Source: Burkholderiales bacterium
Lineage (GTDB): Bacteria > Pseudomonadota > Gammaproteobacteria > Burkholderiales > Burkholderiaceae_C
Reading direction: 5' to 3'
DNA length: 43,883 nt
NCBI GenBank assembly: GCA_026932425.1
Contig: JAIXKN010000011.1
Location: 83,728 to 127,610, forward strand
A program made the translations under genes and the position numbers. Shown piece by piece: positions 39,299 through 43,883 of this stretch; positions within the stretch are counted from its first letter, which is position 1, and the number at the start of each line of letters is the position of its first letter. Below the pieces are notes generated by a model. It searched no databases, was not told the DNA's origin, and saw only the letters and a program-made list of their open reading frames with translations.

Positions 39299-39370
39299 GG
39301 CTAACCGGCCCATGGAGCGGGCAGTCAACCGGCTACGCCGGTTTCCTGCCGCTCATGTCGAACGTTGGGC
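39299..39370 (+). other. attC 10
   Basis: Left core GGCTAAC (39299-39305), overlapping the native hicB stop; right core GTTGGGC (39364-39370); hairpin GGAGCGGGCAGTCAACCGGC-TAC-GCCGGTTTCCTGCCGCTC between. Crossover after 39364. Confidence 0.9.
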
Positions 39371-39392
39371 GTAAGAATATTGGAGTCAAGTA

Positions 39393-40247
39393 GTGACTAT
39401 CTTAATCACCGGTGCGACCGGTCAAGTGGGTGGAACGGCTGCTCGCATACTTGCTGCTTCGGGCAAATCTGTGCGTGCGCTGGTACGGGACACGTCGGCA
39501 ACTCATGACCTCAATAGTGTTCAGATTGTAGGCGGCAGCTTTGAAGATAGTGCTTCTTTGAAGTTGGCCATGCAAGGCGTGGACACTTTGTTTCTTGCCG
39601 GACGAGACAGTCCAGATACCGTTGCTTTGCTGGGTAATGTTTTGCAGCAAGCTGAGAAGAGCAGCGTTTGTCATGTCGTAAAGCTGTCGGCGATAGGTGC
39701 GAGACCTGGCTCTTCAGTTGAGTTGATGCGCGATCACTATGCCGTGGACCAAATGCTTAAGGTCAGCCCGTTTGGTTGGACACTGTTGCAACCGCACCTG
39801 TACATGCAAAACCTGCTGCGATTTGCAGATAGCGTGCAACATGAAGGGAAGATATCGGCGCCTATGGCAGACCGGCGCTTTCCTCTGGTAGACACGCGGG
39901 ATGTTGGAGCGGCCGCAGCAGCCGTGTTGCGCAATCCCAGCGCGCACGCCAGGAGAACTTATCAGCTTACTGGGCCAAAGGCGTACAGCTATGACGATGT
40001 GGTCAACGCCCTGTCAGCTGTTATACAGCGGCATATTCTTTATGAAGCTGTTTCTCCAGAGAGTTTCGAGAAAAAGCTGAGCGAATCTGGTGTTCCAGGT
40101 TGGCGAGCCTTTGATCTGGCACACATTGCATCGGCGTATGAGGCTTCAGACTGTCGTGTCTCTCCGGACTTTGAGGCACTGGTTGGCCACGGCCCCACGT
40201 CTATTGAAGCATTTTTTGAAGATCATATAAGCGTATTCGCTAAATAA
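39393..40247 (+). CDS. Cassette 11: NmrA/SDR-like NAD(P)-binding protein
   Basis: A 284-residue protein starting at a GTG with GGAG seven bases upstream. The N-terminal GATGQVGGTAA loop is a Rossmann nucleotide site, followed by VRALVRD (phosphate-binding arginine region), the strand HVVKLSAIGA and PFGWTLLQPHLYMQNLL in the substrate part. This is the atypical SDR/NmrA layout (redox sensors and quinone oxidoreductases such as QorB). The catalytic tyrosine-lysine pair of classical SDRs is not evident. Such genes are common cassette cargo; substrate unknown. Lower GC than the host genes. Confidence 0.87.
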   Translation: MTILITGATGQVGGTAARILAASGKSVRALVRDTSATHDLNSVQIVGGSFEDSASLKLAMQGVDTLFLAGRDSPDTVALLGNVLQQAEKSSVCHVVKLSAIGARPGSSVELMRDHYAVDQMLKVSPFGWTLLQPHLYMQNLLRFADSVQHEGKISAPMADRRFPLVDTRDVGAAAAAVLRNPSAHARRTYQLTGPKAYSYDDVVNALSAVIQRHILYEAVSPESFEKKLSESGVPGWRAFDLAHIASAYEASDCRVSPDFEALVGHGPTSIEAFFEDHISVFAK

Positions 40248-40270
40248 ACCGTGGCCGCTATATTCAAAAT

Positions 40271-40330
40271 GCCCAACAAATCAATGCAGCGGACGCACCT
40301 AACGGCGGACCACTGATTTCCGGCGTTGGG
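40271..40330 (+). other. attC 11 (end of array)
   Basis: Left core GCCCAAC (40271-40277), right core GTTGGGG (40324-40330, last base off consensus). The inner hairpin is poor: only CAGCGGAC and short arms pair, and a stray CACCTAACGG lies in the loop. Probably the last, decaying site. Confidence 0.7.
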
Positions 40331-40447
40331 GATCGCATGGAACTCGAGCCAAAAATCCTCGGCACACCTCTCTACCCAGGTTCGGTCGGCCCCTGAACTT
40401 CAACTCGACCGATCGACCAATCGACTCTTGAGCCGCCGGCCGGCCGA
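40331..40447. other. Junction between cassette array and host genes
   Basis: 117 bp. A 19-codon frame (ATG 40337 to TGA 40396) begins 7 bp after the last attC core and might be the stub of a lost twelfth cassette, but has no recognisable similarity. Nothing else seen. Confidence 0.35.
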
Positions 40448-42294
40448 TCAGGCGTACAAGGCCTCGATCTCGTCCTTGTACGCCTGGTGGATGCTCGCGC
40501 GGCGCACCTTCATCGTCGCGGTGACCTCGCCGTCGTCGTGGTCGAGCTCCTTGGTCAGCAGGTGGAAGCGCTTGATCTGCGAGACCGAAGCCAGCCGCTC
40601 GTTGCCGCGCGCGATCTCCTGCTCGATCAGCTCGCGCACCTGCGGCGTCTCGACCAGCGAGCGGAAGTGTGTGAACGCCAGGCGCCGCGCCTCGGCCCAC
40701 TTGGCGACGGTCTCGAAGTCGATCTGCACCAGCGCGCCGACGTACTTGCGCCCTTCGGCGACGACGATGCACTCCTTGATGTAGGGGCTGGCCTTCATCG
40801 TGTTCTCGATCTCCGAGGGCGTCAGGTTCTTGCCGCCGGCGGTGATCATGATGTCCTTGAGCCGGTCGACGATGCGGATGTGGCCGCCCTCCTCGCGCAC
40901 CACGTCGCCGGTGTGCAGCCAGCCGTCGACGATCGTCTGCGCACTGGCCTGCGGGTTCTTGTAGTAACCCTCGAAGACCATCTCGCCCTGGATCTGCAGC
41001 TCGCCGCTGGCGGCGACGCGATGGCGCACGCCCAGCGTCACCGGACCGACCGTGCCGATGACCACGTCGTCCAGCCGGTGGCCGGTGATCATCCCGGTCG
41101 ACTCGGTCAGCCCGTAGACCTCGACCAGCGGCACGCCCAGCGTGCGGAAGAAGCGCACGACGTCCGGCGCGATCGAGGCCGCGCCGGTCAGCGCCACGCG
41201 CGCCTTGCGCAGCCCGATGAAGTTCTGCAGCGCGCGGAAGACGAGCAGGTAGGCCAGTGCGAAGCGCAGCCGCTCGGCCAGCGTCCAGCGGCTGCGCGGC
41301 TTCTCGGCCAGCGGCGCGCAGGCGGCGAAGCCGCGCTCGAAGAGCCCGCGGCGCAGCGCGCCGGTCTCCTGCATCTTGATCGAGATCGCCGAGTGCAGCT
41401 TCTCCCAGATGCGCGGCACGCCGAGGAACATGCTCGGCGCGACCTCGCGCAGGTCCTCCTGCACGGTGCGGATCGATTCGCCGAAATTGACCTGCGAGCC
41501 GAGGTACAGCGGCACGAAGGTCGTCAGCATCTGCTCGGCCACGTGGCACAGCGGCAGGTAGGACAGGTGCGAGGTGTCGCGGTCGATCTGCAGCCGCTCG
41601 ACGATGCCGGGCACGACGCCGCGGATGTTGCGCCACGAGATCATCGCCCCCTTGGGGCGGCCGGTCGAGCCCGAGGTGTAGATCATCAGCCCGATGTCCG
41701 AGAGCCGCTGGCGCGCCAGCGCCTCGTCGATGCGCCCCTGGTGCTCGGTCCCGGCGCCGAGCGCCAGCACCTCGTCGAAGGTCGAGATGCGCGCGCGCTG
41801 CTCGGGCGAATAGCTGCGCAGGCCCTTGGTCTCGATGACGATGATGCGCGCAAGGCGCGGCAGCCCGGGCAGCGCCTCGAGGATCTTGTCGGTCTGCTCC
41901 TGGTCCTCGCAGACGACGATGTCGACGTCGGCGTGCGCGACGACGTAGGCGACCTCGGGCGTCGGGCTCGTCGGGTAGACGCCGACGGTGACCGCGCCCA
42001 GCAGCCCGGCGCCCATCTGCGCCAGCACCCACTCGACGCGGTTCTCCGAGATCACGCCCAGGTGCCCGCCCTCCGGCAGGCCGAGCGCCGCCAGGCCGCG
42101 CGCGAAGGCGCTCGCGCGCTCGTGGTACTGCGCCCAGCTGATCGGCTTCCAGATGCCGAAGTCCTTCTGCCGGATCGCCACGCGCGCGGCGTCGACGCGC
42201 GCGCGCTCGCGCAGCATCTGCGGCAGCGTCAGCTCGGGCAGCGCGGCGCGCGCGATGCCCTCGGCGGGAGCGGCAGCAGCGGCAGCAGCGGCAT

Positions 42295-42298
<4 letters not shown>
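40448..42298 (-). CDS. Long-chain acyl-CoA synthetase-type AMP-forming ligase
   Basis: A 616-residue adenylate-forming enzyme, activating a carboxylic acid with ATP and loading it on CoA. Motifs: the P-loop YTSGSTGRPKGAM, the A5-type YGLTESTG, the A7-type GWLHTGD, RIVDRLKD and the C-terminal lysine region DGEVTATMKVRR. Length and the LCYPTSPTPEVAYV-like opening fit the long-chain FadD15/FAA group. The GTG start (42298) overlaps the stop of the LivF gene (GTGA), and AGAGG lies seven bases before it. An alanine-rich N-terminal stretch follows the start. Coupled to branched-chain-type ABC transport genes, it probably activates the imported aromatic or fatty acid. Confidence 0.9.
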
Positions 42299-43116
<818 letters not shown>

Positions 43117-43154
43117 GCGGGTTCGGCGGCCGGGGCGCGAGCACCCGGGCAGGC

Positions 43155-43883
43155 TCAGAGCTTGATCCAGTCCGATGCGGCGACCATCTTCTGCGCCTTC
43201 ATGTCGGCCTTGTAGACGCGGCCGACCGCGATCGAGTTGCCGGGGATGCTGATCGGCACGCCGATGATGCCGCCGGTGTCGAAGTCCTTGATCGTGTTGA
43301 GCGCGGCCTTCATGTTGTCGCCGGTCAGCGGCTTGCCGGCATCGAGGCAGCGCTTGACCGACTCGAGGAAGAGCATCGTCGCAAGGAAGCCCTGCATGTA
43401 CGCCGTGCTCTGGTACTGCGGGCGCATCGCGCGGATCTTGTCGAGCATCGGCGCGGGTTCGGTGTCGTAGTAGTAGCGGTAGGGCATCACGCCCATGAAG
43501 CCGTCGCCGTCGGGCCCCATCTTCATCACGGTCGAGCTGTCCATCGTCCAGAAGGTGCCCATCCACTTCGAGTGCATGCCCTGCTGCTTGCCCTGGGTGA
43601 TGAACTCGGGGATCGGCGCCAGGACGTAGCCGTGGAAGATCGTGTAGTCGGGCGCGGCCCGGCGCAGCTTGATGACCTCGGTCGAGACGTCGACGCTGCC
43701 CGGCGCGGTCATGATCTTCACCGGCACGGAGAGGCCCAGCTGCTTGGCCGCGGCCTCGCTCTTGTCGATCGGGTCGCGCCCGAACTCGGAGTCCGAGTAG
43801 ACGAAGGCCACCTTCGCGCCCGGCTTCTCCTTGGCGATGTGCTTGAGCAGGATGCCGAACATCTCGGTGTAGTCCGGCCCGAC
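43155..43883 (-). CDS. Periplasmic binding protein of a Liv/HAAT-type ABC importer (5' cut by window edge)
   Basis: The last 242 residues of a type-I periplasmic binding protein. Seen: KVAFVYSDSEFGRDPID (second-domain nucleotide-like strand and loop), DVSTEVIKLRRAAPDYTIFHGY, and the C-terminal FDTGGIIGVPISIPGN region ending ASDWIKL. This matches the LivK-type family with a substrate range of amino acids, aromatic acids and fatty acids. The start and signal peptide lie beyond the window edge. Next to the LivF and acyl-CoA ligase genes it forms an uptake and activation unit, perhaps for aromatic or short fatty acids. Confidence 0.88.
   Translation of the reverse strand, partial: VGPDYTEMFGILLKHIAKEKPGAKVAFVYSDSEFGRDPIDKSEAAAKQLGLSVPVKIMTAPGSVDVSTEVIKLRRAAPDYTIFHGYVLAPIPEFITQGKQQGMHSKWMGTFWTMDSSTVMKMGPDGDGFMGVMPYRYYYDTEPAPMLDKIRAMRPQYQSTAYMQGFLATMLFLESVKRCLDAGKPLTGDNMKAALNTIKDFDTGGIIGVPISIPGNSIAVGRVYKADMKAQKMVAASDWIKL

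Larger units (their letters stand above)
37171..39304 (+). pseudogene. hicB: Cassette 10: HicB antitoxin gene split by an IS256-type element
   Basis: HicB starts at 37171 with the partial RNase H-like fold (YTARVEYDERDDIFIGRVLGL, then ISFHGKTVAELRREF), followed by a C-terminal ribbon-helix-helix stretch LLLRVPPEVHSRALIKAQAMG. At NQWATE (37477) the element enters, and the frame ends at 37500. The missing part lies beyond the element: codons for VLEQAVRADG and a TAA at 39302-39304 that overlaps the next attC. The interrupted antitoxin loses only its last ten residues, so some function may remain. Confidence 0.85.

Overview
The window is high-GC chromosomal DNA. Gene content and codon use (MoxR/DUF58/VWA module, DUF1302-DUF1329-RND cluster, quinohemoprotein amine dehydrogenase operon, Liv-type ABC genes) point to a betaproteobacterium, probably Burkholderiales or Rhodocyclales; the genus cannot be read from the sequence. 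No rRNA, tRNA or CRISPR array was seen.

Layout. 1-2963: the end of a moxR gene, a DUF58 gene, a VWA (BatA-like) gene and a small DUF1330 gene, all on +. 2981-4498: a decayed integron remnant, made of a truncated integrase pseudogene, one frameshifted HNH cassette and a stub of an attC site. 4499-12653: a minus-strand cluster encoding DUF1329, DUF1302, an RND/MMPL exporter, an aldehyde dehydrogenase and a Ycf48-like propeller. 12992-15514: an AraC-type regulator and an APC amine/amino-acid permease. 15883-24550: a tightly packed qhp operon for quinohemoprotein amine dehydrogenase (QHNDH): heme subunit, radical-SAM maturase, CTQ subunit, propeller subunit, two U32-family proteins resembling UbiV and UbiU, an ABC exporter and a subtilisin-like protease. 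24647-24865: an FmdB zinc-ribbon gene. 25145-40330: an integron with an intact integrase, an attI core and about eleven + strand cassettes bounded by attC sites. 40448-43883: minus-strand genes for an AMP-forming acyl-CoA ligase, a LivF-type ATPase and a periplasmic substrate-binding protein (cut by the window edge).

The amine genes form a plausible catabolic unit: the permease and regulator serve uptake and control, QHNDH oxidises primary amines to aldehydes in the periplasm, and the aldehyde dehydrogenase oxidises the product. The unusual point is that qhpG, the flavin monooxygenase known to hydroxylate the tryptophan of the CTQ subunit, is absent from the operon. In its place are two proteins carrying the [4Fe-4S] cysteine patterns of UbiV and UbiU, which are oxygen-independent hydroxylases. 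I infer an alternative, possibly anaerobic, route to the CTQ cofactor.

The integron is rich in nuclease, HEPN and toxin-antitoxin cassettes and is under attack by insertion sequences. Three apparently identical 1504-bp IS110/IS1111-type elements are present: two split attC sites and the third splits a cassette gene. An IS256-type element with a 310-bp tandem duplication of one end splits hicB. Several cassette genes carry lesions: a nonsense codon in higB and frameshifts in a nuclease-like gene and in the HNH gene of the remnant. A 105-bp fragment of the VWA gene beside the intact integrase links the two integron loci.
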